64,000 nucleotides of DNA. Origin: Nocardiopsis sp. FR4. Its GTDB lineage: Bacteria > Actinomycetota > Actinomycetes > Streptosporangiales > Streptosporangiaceae. The notes under the pieces are model-generated. The model did not search any database, was not told the origin of the DNA, and worked only from the letters and a program-made list of their open reading frames with translations. The stretch lies in contig NZ_VWVV01000025.1 of NCBI RefSeq assembly GCF_009830945.1, positions 50,762 through 114,761 of the forward strand, read 5' to 3'. Numbering within the stretch: position 1 is the stretch's first letter; the number at the start of each line of letters is the position of its first letter. Positions 33,451-41,812 of this stretch are shown here, one piece after another. A program made the position numbers and the translations under genes.

Positions 33451-35513
33451 CAGTTCCGTGCCCCGGAGGCGGTCTCCGCGGGCACGGAGGCCTCCCCGTC
33501 GGAACCCCCGCCGTCCGCGGCGGCCTCCGGGGCCCGCGCGTCCTCCCCGCCCGGAAGGGCCTCCGGAGCCGCCGCGCCCATGGCGCCGGGGCTGTCGGTG
33601 TCAGCGGTGTCGGCGCCTTCCGCGCCCTCCTCCGCCGGGGAGCCGGTGCCGTCCGCCGCGATCGCGGCGGACCCGCCGTCCTCCCCCTCGCGGAGGGCGG
33701 AGCCCGAGCCGTCGGTGCCCCCGTCACCGGGAGCGGCCCCGTCCACCACGGCCGCATCGGCGTCCTCGTCGTGCGGGGCGGCCTTCGCGGTGTCCTCCCG
33801 GGACTCCCCGACCTCCGTGACACCCGCGGCCGCACCGGTCCCCTCCGGCTCCGCGGCCTCCGACGCCGCCGGGGCGCCCGCCGCGCCCGCCGGTCCGTAC
33901 CCGCGGTTCGTCCCGGACCCCTCGGCGGTCGGCACCGGCGCGGGGGCGGCCAGCGGCTGGCACGGCAGCACGGCCGTGCCCGGTGCGGGGACGCCGAACC
34001 GTTCGGCCAGGGTGAGCAGCGCGGCCAGGTCGGTCCGGCGGGTCAGACCCAGCTCCACCACCGGCAGCAGCACGTCCGACGAAGCGGCCAGGGCGTGCAC
34101 GTCGGCGCGCTCGCCCACGGAGGCGGCGGCCAGCACCACGTACTCGGCCCGCGCGCGCAGCAGCCGGACCAGCTCCGGCATGGCGGTGCCCTGCACCGGC
34201 GCGTTCATGCCCGGGGACCCGTAGCGCAGCACCCGCAGGCGGGGCACCGCGTCGGGCCGCACCTCCAGGTCCGCGGGGTCCTCTCCGTCGAGCAGCGCCT
34301 CGGCCAGGCCCGGGCCCTCCGGCAGGCCCAGCAGCTCGCCCACGGTGTCGGTGCGCGGGTCCGCGCACACGAGCAGCGTCTCCGAACCCGTCCGGGCCAG
34401 GGCCGCGGCCAGGTTCACGGCCGCCGCCGAGCCCGCGCGGCCCGGCGTGGTGGGGGCGACCAGCAGCACGTGCCCGGCCGCCGCCCCCTCACCGAGGGCC
34501 TCCGCCAGGGGGTCGGGCGCGGCGGGCCGGTCCGCGGGCGCTCCGGTCAGGCGGGCGCGCACCAGGTGTGTGAACTCGTTGACCCGCTGCCCCGCGCGGT
34601 CGTCCTCGTCCAGCAGCCCGGGACGGCGACCGCCCCGGCGCTTCCGCTCGGACAGGTCGAGCAGCACCGGCAGGCCCGAGACCCGGGCGGTGTCCTCGGT
34701 GTCGTGCAGGCGCGGGTCGAGCCGGTCGCGGGACACGGCGGCCAGCAGGCCCGCCAGCAGCCCGAGCGCGGCGCCGCCGACCAGCCACAGGGCGGGCACC
34801 GGTCCGCTGGGATCCTCGGGCAGGTCGGCCGGGGTGATCACCCGGCCGGGCCGGACCGTCTCCCGCAGCGCGCTGAGCGGGCTGATCCCGTTGCCCAGCT
34901 CGGTGATCTCCTGGCGCAGCGCGTCCACCCGCGCGCTCGTGCCGGGGGAGAAGGGGTCCTCGGCGGCGGACTCGGCCAGGGCCTCGTAGAGGTTCTCCTG
35001 CTCGGCGCGCAGCGCCTCCAGACGGCTGGCGGCCAGATCGTCCACCTGGGCCCGGCGCAGTTCGAGGTAGGCCTCGGCGTACCCCCGGGCGCCCGCCCGG
35101 GCCGCCTCCGGGGTGGGCGCGGAGAAGGCGATCTCCAGCACGTTGCTGTTGGGCGGGACGCTCACCTCCACGCGCTCGCGCAGCTCCTCGGTCGCGGGCG
35201 CGCGGCCCCCCTCCGCCAGTGCCCCGGCCACGACGGAGGAGACCTCGTCCGAGACCAGGATCTGGGCCTCGGTGTCCAGGTTGACGTCCCCGGTCAGCCG
35301 TCCGGAGCGCTCGCCGGTGAACTCGCCCAGGCCGGTGGGCTGGACCTGGACGGCGGTGACGGAGGTGTAGGAGGCGGGCAGGGCGAGTACCGCGGCGCCG
35401 CCCAGGACCAGTCCGCCCAGGACACCGGCGCCGACCAGCCGCCAGCGTCGGCGCAGCAGCGCCGTGTACTCCCTGAGTGCCGGACCGGCCGGGGCGGGGG
35501 TGTCGGTGTCCAT
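33450..35513 (-). CDS. Wzz/chain-length regulator with degenerate tyrosine-kinase-like domain
   Basis: 687 residues from ATG 35513 (GAGAGGA upstream). The Wzz domain spans residues 10-265, with membrane helices near 27-46 and 243-262 and a coiled-coil outer part (ELRRAQVDDLAASRLEALR). Residues about 345-525 look like a BY-kinase domain, but the Walker A region reads APTTPGRAGSAAAVN with no GK[ST], although the second site LLVCADPRTDT is recognisable. The tail (530-687) is acidic, Ala/Gly/Glu-rich and lacks the usual tyrosine cluster. It is first in the minus arm and probably sets chain length without autophosphorylation. Confidence 0.85.
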   Translation of the reverse strand: MDTDTPAPAGPALREYTALLRRRWRLVGAGVLGGLVLGGAAVLALPASYTSVTAVQVQPTGLGEFTGERSGRLTGDVNLDTEAQILVSDEVSSVVAGALAEGGRAPATEELRERVEVSVPPNSNVLEIAFSAPTPEAARAGARGYAEAYLELRRAQVDDLAASRLEALRAEQENLYEALAESAAEDPFSPGTSARVDALRQEITELGNGISPLSALRETVRPGRVITPADLPEDPSGPVPALWLVGGAALGLLAGLLAAVSRDRLDPRLHDTEDTARVSGLPVLLDLSERKRRGGRRPGLLDEDDRAGQRVNEFTHLVRARLTGAPADRPAAPDPLAEALGEGAAAGHVLLVAPTTPGRAGSAAAVNLAAALARTGSETLLVCADPRTDTVGELLGLPEGPGLAEALLDGEDPADLEVRPDAVPRLRVLRYGSPGMNAPVQGTAMPELVRLLRARAEYVVLAAASVGERADVHALAASSDVLLPVVELGLTRRTDLAALLTLAERFGVPAPGTAVLPCQPLAAPAPVPTAEGSGTNRGYGPAGAAGAPAASEAAEPEGTGAAAGVTEVGESREDTAKAAPHDEDADAAVVDGAAPGDGGTDGSGSALREGEDGGSAAIAADGTGSPAEEGAEGADTADTDSPGAMGAAAPEALPGGEDARAPEAAADGGGSDGEASVPAETASGARN

Positions 35514-35541
35514 CGGTTCCTCTCCGCACAGACAGAGATAG

Positions 35542-35571
35542 CACTTTTAGTAATTGATTGCATACTAAGTG
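35542..35571 (-). promoter_or_regulatory. AT-rich dyad in the promoter of the exopolysaccharide minus arm
   Basis: Within a strongly AT-rich stretch, TTAGTA (35547-35552) and TACTAA (35563-35568) form a perfect inverted repeat spaced by 10 bases, extended by CAC and GTG at the ends. It is about 30 bases upstream of the Wzz start. A very similar sequence occurs on the other strand at 40396-40436. Confidence 0.55.
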
Positions 35572-35686
35572 TAGTGCCTTGGGGTGTCCGATGCGGGAAA
35601 CCGCCGACTCCCGGCAGGGGCGGAACGCCGAGGGGGCGGCGGGGCGCCCCCGCCGCCCCCTCGGAGCCGTCAGCGCCGCGCGGGCC

Positions 35687-36079
35687 TCAGCCCGAGGTCG
35701 CCGTGATCGGCAGGCCGGTGGAGGAGGTCCACTCCTCGTCGCACACCTTCTGGCTGGACACCGTGTGCGCCCGGGCGGAGCAGTCGCGGTACCGCGTCAG
35801 CTCCTCCCGGTAGACCACGGCCACCGAGGCCAGCGCCACCGACACCACGATGCCCAGCACGCCCACGACCACGCTCAGCAGCGCGCCCGGCGCCTCGGTC
35901 CGGTTCTCCCGCGCGGTCCGGCGGGCGCGGAAGCCCTGCACGACGCCGAACACGGACAGCACGACCCCGTACGGGGGCAGCAGCAGACCCGCCGCGCCGA
36001 AGAACAGGCCCCACAGGCCGCCCCGTTCGACTCTGGACGGCCGCCCGTCGGTCCGCGGCTCCGGGCTGTTGTCGGTCAA
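35687..36079 (-). CDS. DUF4190-like small membrane protein
   Basis: 130 residues from TTG 36079, preceded by AAGGAG. Two membrane helices (about 20-47 and 65-92) are joined by a basic loop (FRARRTARENR), the usual layout of DUF4190-type proteins. A short outer C-terminal part contains two Cys (RDCSARAHTVSSQKVCDEEW) that may form a disulfide. It lies just upstream of the minus arm, but 173 bases and the AT-rich promoter separate it, so it may be an independent gene. Function unknown. Confidence 0.65.
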   Translation of the reverse strand: MTDNSPEPRTDGRPSRVERGGLWGLFFGAAGLLLPPYGVVLSVFGVVQGFRARRTARENRTEAPGALLSVVVGVLGIVVSVALASVAVVYREELTRYRDCSARAHTVSSQKVCDEEWTSSTGLPITATSG

Positions 36080-36515
36080 GGTTCACTCCTTCGGGGGCGC
36101 CCGCCGGGGCGCCGAGGTCCGCTTCCGCCTGCGCGGAGGCTACCCGGCCGTCGTGGCGGGGATGGTCCGGGGGCCGTCGAGACGCCCGTCACACGCCGTC
36201 CCAACGCGCACTCCCCGTGGGTAGACGCTACCTGGCCCGATAGGGTGGGGGCGCGGGCGGGCTCCGCGGGGCCCGCCAGCCCGTTCGTCACCCGTGCCGG
36301 CCCCCGAGGCGCACGCCCCCGGGGCGCGCGACCTCCCCCGGGAGCGGTACCGCGGGGGACGAGCGGGTCGCTCTCAGCGACGCCCGCGGTACGTCCCGGC
36401 ACGAGCCCGGTGCGCATACCGGGTGTACGCGAAGAACCGGATGCTGCGCCGTCCCCCGGCGCCCCCGGACGCGGGAGAGGGATCCCGCACCGTTCTCTAC
36501 ACAATGGGAGAAGCA
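36080..36515. other. Intergenic region upstream of purN
   Basis: 436 bases between divergent genes. Frames here have no coding bias. A -10-like TAGGGT (36242) and a TACACAAT stretch (36498) are the only promoter hints for the purine operon. No riboswitch-like fold was recognised. Confidence 0.45.
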
Positions 36516-37163
36516 TTGTCCGCGCGAGTGGTGGTCCTCATATCGGGCACGGGCAGCAACATGGCCGCCCTGCTGGAGGCGTCCAGGGACCCCGGGTACG
36601 GGGCCAGCGTCGTCGCCGTCGGGGCCGACCGCGAGGGGACCGGCGGTATCGCACTGGCCGAGCGGGCCGGGGTGCCCACGTTCGTCGTTCCCTTCCGCTC
36701 CTTCGCCGACCGCTCGCGGTGGAACGCCGCCATGGCCGAGCGCATCCGCGAGCACCACCCCGACCTGGTGGTCTCCGCCGGCTTCATGCGCATCCTGGGC
36801 CCCGCGGTGATCGGCAGCCACCCGGCGGTCAACATCCACCCCGCGCTGCTGCCCTCCTTCCCCGGCGCGCACGCCGTCCGTGACGCGCTCGCCCACGGTG
36901 TCCGCATCACCGGCACCACCATCCACTTCCTCGACGAGGGCGTCGACTCCGGGCCGATCATCGACCAGGTGGCCGTCCCCGTCGAGGACGACGATGACGA
37001 GTCCAGCCTCCACGAGCGCATCAAGGCCGTGGAGCGGAGGATGCTGGTCGACACGGTCGGCAGGCTCGCCCGCGAGGGCTGGACCATCGACGGCAGGCAC
37101 GTGCGGTTCGGCCGCACCGAGCACAGCGTCGCCGACGCGACCGAAACGAAGGAGAACCGGTGA
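36516..37163 (+). CDS. purN: Phosphoribosylglycinamide formyltransferase (GAR transformylase)
   Basis: 215 residues. It transfers a formyl group from 10-formyl-THF to GAR in purine synthesis. Motifs are [40 protein letters not shown] (catalytic Asn and His) and [16 protein letters not shown] (catalytic Asp). TTG 36516 has GGGAG five bases upstream and gives the usual length. ATG 36504, four codons earlier, has no ribosome binding site. Overlaps purH by four bases. Confidence 0.93.
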   Translation: MSARVVVLISGTGSNMAALLEASRDPGYGASVVAVGADREGTGGIALAERAGVPTFVVPFRSFADRSRWNAAMAERIREHHPDLVVSAGFMRILGPAVIGSHPAVNIHPALLPSFPGAHAVRDALAHGVRITGTTIHFLDEGVDSGPIIDQVAVPVEDDDDESSLHERIKAVERRMLVDTVGRLAREGWTIDGRHVRFGRTEHSVADATETKENR

Positions 37164-38728
37164 CCCAGCAGGCCATCAGGCGTGCGTTGATCAGCGTCTA
37201 CGACAAGACCGGTCTGGAGGAGCTGGGCATCGGCCTGGCCGAGGCCGGGGTGGAGATCGTCTCCACCGGCTCCACCGCCGCGCGGCTGCGCGAGGCCGAC
37301 ATCCCCGTCACCCCCGTCGAGGACGTCACCGGCTTCCCCGAGATCATGGAGGGCCGGGTCAAGACCCTGCACCCCTCCGTGCACGCCGGGCTCCTCGCCG
37401 ACCAGCGCAACCCCGAGCACATGGCCCGGATCCAGGAACTGGGCATCGCCCCCTTCGACCTGGTCGTGGTCAACCTCTACCCCTTCCGGGACACGGTCGC
37501 CTCCGGCGCCTCCGAGGCCGACTGCATCGAGAAGATCGACATCGGCGGCCCCGCCATGGTGCGCGCCTCGGCCAAGAACCACGGCAGCGTGGCGATCGTG
37601 GTCGACCCGGCCGCCTACGACGCCACCCTGGAGGCCGTCCGCGACGGCGGGTTCACCCTGGAGCAGCGCAAGCGCCTGGCCGGGCTGGCCTTCCAGCACA
37701 CCGCCGCCTACGACGCGGCCGTCGCGGGCTGGTTCTCCGGGACCTACGCCCCCGACGAGCAGGCCGCCGAGACGGGCTGGCCCGACTTCCTCGGGGTGGC
37801 CCACAACCGCCGGGACGTGCTCCGCTACGGCGAGAACCCGCACCAGAAGGCGGCGCTGTACACTCCCGCGGGCGCCCCCGCCACCGGCCTGGCCGGAGCC
37901 GAGCAGCTGCACGGCAAGGCCATGTCCTACAACAACTACGTGGACGCCGACGCCGCCCTGCGCGCCGCCCACGACTTCGACGAGCCGTGCGTGGCCATCA
38001 TCAAGCACGCCAACCCCTGCGGGATCGCCGTCGGCGCCGACAACGCCGAGGCCCACCGCAAGGCGCACGCCTGCGACCCGGTGTCGGCCTTCGGCGGGGT
38101 CATCGCCACCAACCGCCCCGTGGGCGCCGGGCTGGCCGGGCAGATCGCGGAGATCTTCACCGAGGTCGTCGTGGCCCCGGCCTTCGACCCCGACGCCGTG
38201 GAGGTCCTCACCCGCAAGAAGAACATCCGCCTGCTCGTGGCCCGGGGCCCCGAAGCCGGGGCGCGCACGGAGGAGCGCCAGATCAGCGGCGGCCTCCTGG
38301 TGCAGTCCCGCGACGCCATCGACGCCCCCGGCGACGACCCCGCCTCCTGGACCCTGGCCACCGGGGAACCCGCCGACGAGGCCGTCCTCGCCGACCTCGC
38401 CTTCGCCTGGCGGGCCGTGCGCGCGGTCAAGTCCAACGCCATCCTGCTGGCCGCCGACGGCGCCACCGTGGGCGTGGGCATGGGCCAGGTCAACCGGGTC
38501 GACTCCGCGCGCCTGGCGGTCAGCCGCGCGGGCGAGCGGGTGGGCGGCTCCGTGGCCGCCAGCGACGCCTTCTTCCCCTTCGCCGACGGACTCCAGATCC
38601 TCACCGAAGCCGGGGTCCGCGCCGTCGTGCAGCCGGGCGGCTCCGTGCGCGACGAGGAGGTCGTCGCCGCGGCCAAGGCCGCGGGCGTGACCATGTACCT
38701 CACCGGCACCCGGCACTTCTTCCACTGA
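37160..38728 (+). CDS. purH: Bifunctional AICAR formyltransferase / IMP cyclohydrolase
   Basis: 522 residues. The N-terminal IMP cyclohydrolase has [26 protein letters not shown] and [18 protein letters not shown]. The C-terminal formyltransferase has [42 protein letters not shown] (catalytic Lys and His), and ends TGTRHFFH as usual. It carries out the last two steps of IMP synthesis. GTG 37160 overlaps the purN stop as GTGA with AAGGAG upstream. Confidence 0.96.
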   Translation: MTQQAIRRALISVYDKTGLEELGIGLAEAGVEIVSTGSTAARLREADIPVTPVEDVTGFPEIMEGRVKTLHPSVHAGLLADQRNPEHMARIQELGIAPFDLVVVNLYPFRDTVASGASEADCIEKIDIGGPAMVRASAKNHGSVAIVVDPAAYDATLEAVRDGGFTLEQRKRLAGLAFQHTAAYDAAVAGWFSGTYAPDEQAAETGWPDFLGVAHNRRDVLRYGENPHQKAALYTPAGAPATGLAGAEQLHGKAMSYNNYVDADAALRAAHDFDEPCVAIIKHANPCGIAVGADNAEAHRKAHACDPVSAFGGVIATNRPVGAGLAGQIAEIFTEVVVAPAFDPDAVEVLTRKKNIRLLVARGPEAGARTEERQISGGLLVQSRDAIDAPGDDPASWTLATGEPADEAVLADLAFAWRAVRAVKSNAILLAADGATVGVGMGQVNRVDSARLAVSRAGERVGGSVAASDAFFPFADGLQILTEAGVRAVVQPGGSVRDEEVVAAAKAAGVTMYLTGTRHFFH

Positions 38729-38742
38729 GCGAGGAGCAACAG

Positions 38743-39600
38743 ATGAGCGCGATCGTTCTGGACGGCAAGGCCGTCGCCACGTCCATCCGCGAGGAGCTCA
38801 CCTCCCGGGTGGCGCGGCTGCGCGAGCAGGGGATCACCCCGGGCCTGGGCACGGTCCTGGTCGGCGACGACCCGGGCAGCCACTCCTACGTGCGCGGCAA
38901 GCACCGCGACTGCGCGCAGGTGGGCATCGCGAGCATCCGCCGCGACCTGCCCGCCGACGCCACGCAGGAGGACGTGGAGCGGGCCGTGCGCGAGCTCAAC
39001 GAGGACCCCGCCTGCACCGGCTACATCGTGCAGCTGCCGCTGCCCCGGGGGCTGGACGAGAACCGGGTGCTCGGCCTGATCGACCCGGCCAAGGACGCCG
39101 ACGGCCTCCAGCCCTCCAACCTGGGCAGGCTCGTGCTGATGCAGGAGGCCCCGCTGCCGTGCACCCCGCGCGGCATCGTGGAGCTGCTCACCCGCTACGA
39201 CGTGCCCCTCAAGGGCGCCGAGGTGGTCGTGGTCGGGCGCGGCGTGACGGTGGGCCGCCCCCTGGGCCTGCTGCTGACCCGCCGGTCGGAGAACGCCACC
39301 GTCACCCTGTGCCACACCGGCACCCGTGACCTCGCCGAGCACACCCGCCGTGCCGACATCATCGTCGCCGGCGCCGGTGTGCCGGGGCTGATCACCAAGG
39401 AGATGGTCAGGCCGGGCGCCGCCGTGCTGGACGTGGGCGTCTCGCGCACCGAGTCCGGCCTGGTCGGCGACGTCGTACCGGACGTGGCCGAGGTGGCCGG
39501 GTACCTGTCCCCCAACCCCGGGGGCGTGGGCCCGATGACCCGGGCGATGCTGCTGGTCAACGTGGTCGAGGCCGCCGAGCGCCAGGCCGCCGCCAGCTAG
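38743..39600 (+). CDS. folD: Methylenetetrahydrofolate dehydrogenase / cyclohydrolase
   Basis: 285 residues from ATG 38743 behind GAGGAG. It interconverts methylene-, methenyl- and 10-formyl-THF and so supplies the formyl donor for PurN and PurH encoded just upstream. Motifs are [12 protein letters not shown] (catalytic Tyr and Lys), [47 protein letters not shown] (NADP loop) and [14 protein letters not shown]. The purN-purH-folD transcript ends at the 16-bp hairpin that follows. Confidence 0.96.
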   Translation: MSAIVLDGKAVATSIREELTSRVARLREQGITPGLGTVLVGDDPGSHSYVRGKHRDCAQVGIASIRRDLPADATQEDVERAVRELNEDPACTGYIVQLPLPRGLDENRVLGLIDPAKDADGLQPSNLGRLVLMQEAPLPCTPRGIVELLTRYDVPLKGAEVVVVGRGVTVGRPLGLLLTRRSENATVTLCHTGTRDLAEHTRRADIIVAGAGVPGLITKEMVRPGAAVLDVGVSRTESGLVGDVVPDVAEVAGYLSPNPGGVGPMTRAMLLVNVVEAAERQAAAS

Positions 39601-39637
39601 GCCCGCGGCGGCGGACCGGCCCCCGGGGCGGGACCGC

Positions 39638-39676
39638 CGACGGCCGCACACGGCGGAAGACCGTGTGCGGCCGTCG
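39638..39676. terminator. Strong terminator after folD
   Basis: A perfect 16-bp stem (39638-39653 with 39661-39676, 7-base loop) starts 38 bases after the folD stop. It can also stop the minus-strand sigma-factor remnant that ends near it. Confidence 0.8.
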
Positions 39677-39687
39677 CACCGCGGCCC

Positions 39688-40151
39688 TTTCCGGCGGGCG
39701 CGGTGCAGGCGCCCCCGGGCGGTGACGCGGGTGCACCCCACGACCTCGGCGGCCTGGCGGCTGTCGAGTCCCTCCCAGGTCACGAGCATCACGAGTTCGT
39801 GTTCGATCTCGGTCAGCCGTGCCAGGGCCGCCAGGGCCCCGGTGCGCTCGATCACCCGGTCGGCGTCGTCGGGATGCGCCCGGGCAAGCCCGGGCTCCTG
39901 TCTCAGCGAGTCCGCGACCAGGTCCTGGCGCCGCGCCCCGCGCAGGCGTACAGCCAGGGCAGCTCCCGCCCCGGTTCCAGGTGCCCCCTCTTCCTCCGCC
40001 AGGCCACGACGAAGGCCTCCGAGGCCACGTCGTCGGCGTGGTCGGGGCCGACCCTGCGTCGCGCGTACCGGTAGACGCTGTCGTAGTGCTCCTCGAACAG
40101 GGCGTTGAAGGCGCGCTGATCGGAGTGGTCCCCGGCCGTGCCGCGCCTCAT
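39688..40151 (-). pseudogene. ECF sigma factor, frameshifted remnant
   Basis: ATG 40151 has a good ribosome binding site (GGGAGG) and opens a sigma region 2: NALFEEHYDSVYRYARRR, then DDVASEAFVVAWRRK and LPWLYACAG. The frame then stops near 39903. A second frame of the same strand continues with QDLVADSLRQEPG and a sigma region 4 helix-turn-helix (LTEIEHELVMLVTWEGL, QAAEVVGCTRVTARGRLHRA). The break lies near 39925-39935, where the usual ANSLR-type segment is missing, so a deletion shifted the frame. The 3' end runs into the folD terminator. Nonfunctional unless the break is a sequencing error. Confidence 0.7.
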
Positions 40152-40395
40152 AGGCGTACCTCCCGTCCCCTCACCTACCTATGTCGGCGCGGGAGGCGTG
40201 TGTGAGGTCGGGGCACGAGAACATGCCCGGCAACCGCCGTCCGGGCGCCGGTGCGCGCTCCGGTTCCGCGGCGGAACCGCGCGTCGGGCGGGGGAGGCCG
40301 ACGGCGGGCGCGGAGGGGGTCCCTCCCGGGTGCGGCGTGGCGTTCCCACGTCACCGGGACGACGCGGTGGGGGTTTCGCGGCCACCGTCCCCGGG

Positions 40396-40436
40396 CACTC
40401 TCAGTAACTGAAAGTAGTAAATAACTACTGAAAGTG
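40396..40436 (+). promoter_or_regulatory. AT-rich repeat cluster upstream of the small secreted peptide
   Basis: AGTAGT-AAATA-ACTACT forms a perfect inverted repeat at the centre, flanked by two direct copies of ACTGAAAGT. On the opposite strand the sequence begins CACTTTCAGTAGTTATT, matching the AT-rich motif at the exopolysaccharide minus-arm promoter (CACTTTTAGTAATTGATT). Probably an operator-promoter for the gene starting at 40448. The remaining 245 bases back to the sigma remnant contain nothing recognised. Confidence 0.5.
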
Positions 40437-40447
40437 ATGAGTCTGCC

Positions 40448-40597
40448 ATGAAGAGCACCAGCCGGATCCTGGCCGTCCTGGCCCTGTCGCTGGTGGGGTC
40501 GCTGGCCGCCGCCAGCCCCGCCGCCGCTTCCGTCAACGACTTCTTCCAGACGCTGCCCGTATTCAGCGAACTCGATCTGCTCAGCCTCCTGAAGTGA
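40448..40597 (+). CDS. 49-residue secreted amphipathic peptide
   Basis: ATG 40448 to TGA 40597. A textbook signal peptide (MKSTSR, then LAVLALSLVGSLAAA) ends at PAAA, about residue 27. The mature peptide would be only about 22 residues: SVNDFFQTLPVFSEL then DLLSLLK, rich in Leu/Phe with evenly spaced charges, so amphipathic. No cysteines. A perfect 17-bp terminator begins five bases after the stop, and an AT-rich repeat cluster precedes it, so it is a stand-alone transcription unit. A surface-active, signalling or antimicrobial role is possible; none is shown. Confidence 0.65.
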   Translation: MKSTSRILAVLALSLVGSLAAASPAAASVNDFFQTLPVFSELDLLSLLK

Positions 40598-40601
40598 GGC
40601 G

Positions 40602-40652
40602 GCGGCGAAGGCCCGCACCCTCCCTCACCGGGAGCGTGCGGGCCTTCGCCGC
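40602..40652 (+). terminator. Very strong hairpin terminator after the small peptide gene
   Basis: A perfect 17-bp stem (40602-40618 with 40636-40652) whose loop contains a further short CCTC/GGAG pairing. It directly follows the 49-residue peptide gene. Confidence 0.8.
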
Positions 40653-40737
40653 GTCCGGGGCCGGGCCGCGGGCGGGGGCCGGGTGCGGCTTCCGCCGGCT
40701 GACGGCGGTCCACCCGCGCACGCGGGGGCACCGCAGC

Positions 40738-41343
40738 TCAGCTGGCCTTGCGGCTCGAACCGTTCATCGGCATCGGCCGGACCAGGCCCAGCGCCACGAC
40801 CTCGTTGGCCAGCCGGGTCCGGCGGTTCTGCCCCTCGGGAATGCGGAACTTCTGGTAGAGCCGCAGCAGGTGCTGTTTGACCGCCGCCTCGGTGACCACC
40901 AGCGCCTCGGCGATGTCGCGGGCGGTGGCCGGGGCGACGAAGGCCTCCTCCGACAGCGCGGGCTGGCACAGGGCGGTGAGCACGTCCAGTTCTCTGCGGG
41001 TGAGCTCGGGGGCGGCGCCGCGGCGCAGCTCGACGTCGGGGCTGATCTGCTCCTGGGGCAGGCCGCCGATCCGGCACCGGGCGGTGCCGAAGGTCACCAC
41101 GTCGCCCTCCTCCAGGACCCGGCGGGCGATGGGCCGGCCGTTCACCCGCGTGCCGTTGCGGGACAGGCCCAGGTCGACCACGTAGACGTAGGGGCCGCGG
41201 CGGACCAGTTCGGCGTGCAGTTGGGAGACGCTCGGGTCGTCGAGGCGGATGTCGGCGCCCTCACCGCGGCCGACCGTGGTGACCTCACCGGTGAGCTGGC
41301 GGGTGTCCCCGGTCTCTTCGACCCGGAGGTAGGGGCCGTCCAC
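40738..41343 (-). CDS. FHA-domain regulator with LuxR-type helix-turn-helix
   Basis: 201 residues from GTG 41343, chosen because GGGAGG lies about seven bases upstream. An ATG at 41454 would add a basic, low-quality 37 residues. The FHA domain (about 10-100) has VTTVGRGEGADIRLDD, SVSQLHAELV and DLGLSRNGTRVNG, the phosphothreonine-binding loops. The C-terminal part is a LuxR/NarL-type DNA-binding domain: LTRRELDVLTALCQP, then ATARDIAEALVVTEAAVKQH. It likely links Ser/Thr-kinase signalling to transcription. Targets are unknown; the neighbouring small peptide gene is one candidate. Confidence 0.82.
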   Translation of the reverse strand: MDGPYLRVEETGDTRQLTGEVTTVGRGEGADIRLDDPSVSQLHAELVRRGPYVYVVDLGLSRNGTRVNGRPIARRVLEEGDVVTFGTARCRIGGLPQEQISPDVELRRGAAPELTRRELDVLTALCQPALSEEAFVAPATARDIAEALVVTEAAVKQHLLRLYQKFRIPEGQNRRTRLANEVVALGLVRPMPMNGSSRKAS

Positions 41344-41812
41344 GGTGAATCCTCCCGGGGTGGGGTGGCGCTGCCGGTGGGGGTGCGAACGACGGTGGTG
41401 CAGGGACGGTTGTCGGGGGACGATGGCTCGGTCTGCGCGTTGAGTGGGCTTCATGGGGGTGGTCCTCGCTCACCGTGGCACTCATCTCCAGCTTGGTTAC
41501 CCGGCTGGTCGGCGTTCTACGCTCTTACTCCGGAGTTAGACGGACAAGGCGGGTGAATACGTCTCTGTGACCGAACCGCAAGCGGGAAACGGTCCCCAAG
41601 GGGTCCGGGCAGGCAGCGGACCGTTTCCGTGAGCCCTGGGGCTTCGGCTGCGCGGATCACTACAATGGGCGCGTCTCACCCGGACGGGAAGCCTCGCTTC
41701 CCGCGCGGCACCACCGAACACCTGGGGGAAGTGAGCCTCCCACGGCGCTGTTCGGTTTCGGACACCCCTGGCTCCAGCGGGTGGCCGGTCTGGGCCAGTT
41801 CCCGGGGATGAC
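41344..41812. other. Intergenic region between the FHA-LuxR gene and the DUF3017 gene
   Basis: 469 bases between divergent genes. It holds a 10-bp palindrome ACTCCGGAGT near 41526, an 11-bp inverted repeat GGAAACGGTCC/GGACCGTTTCC (41585-41595 with 41618-41628), and an excellent -10 TACAAT at 41661-41666 with no good -35. No gene recognised. Confidence 0.5.

Noticed and set aside
41344..41454. N-terminal extension of the FHA-LuxR protein from ATG 41454
   Set aside because: The 37 added residues are His/Pro/Arg-rich without structure, and GTG 41343 has a good ribosome binding site.
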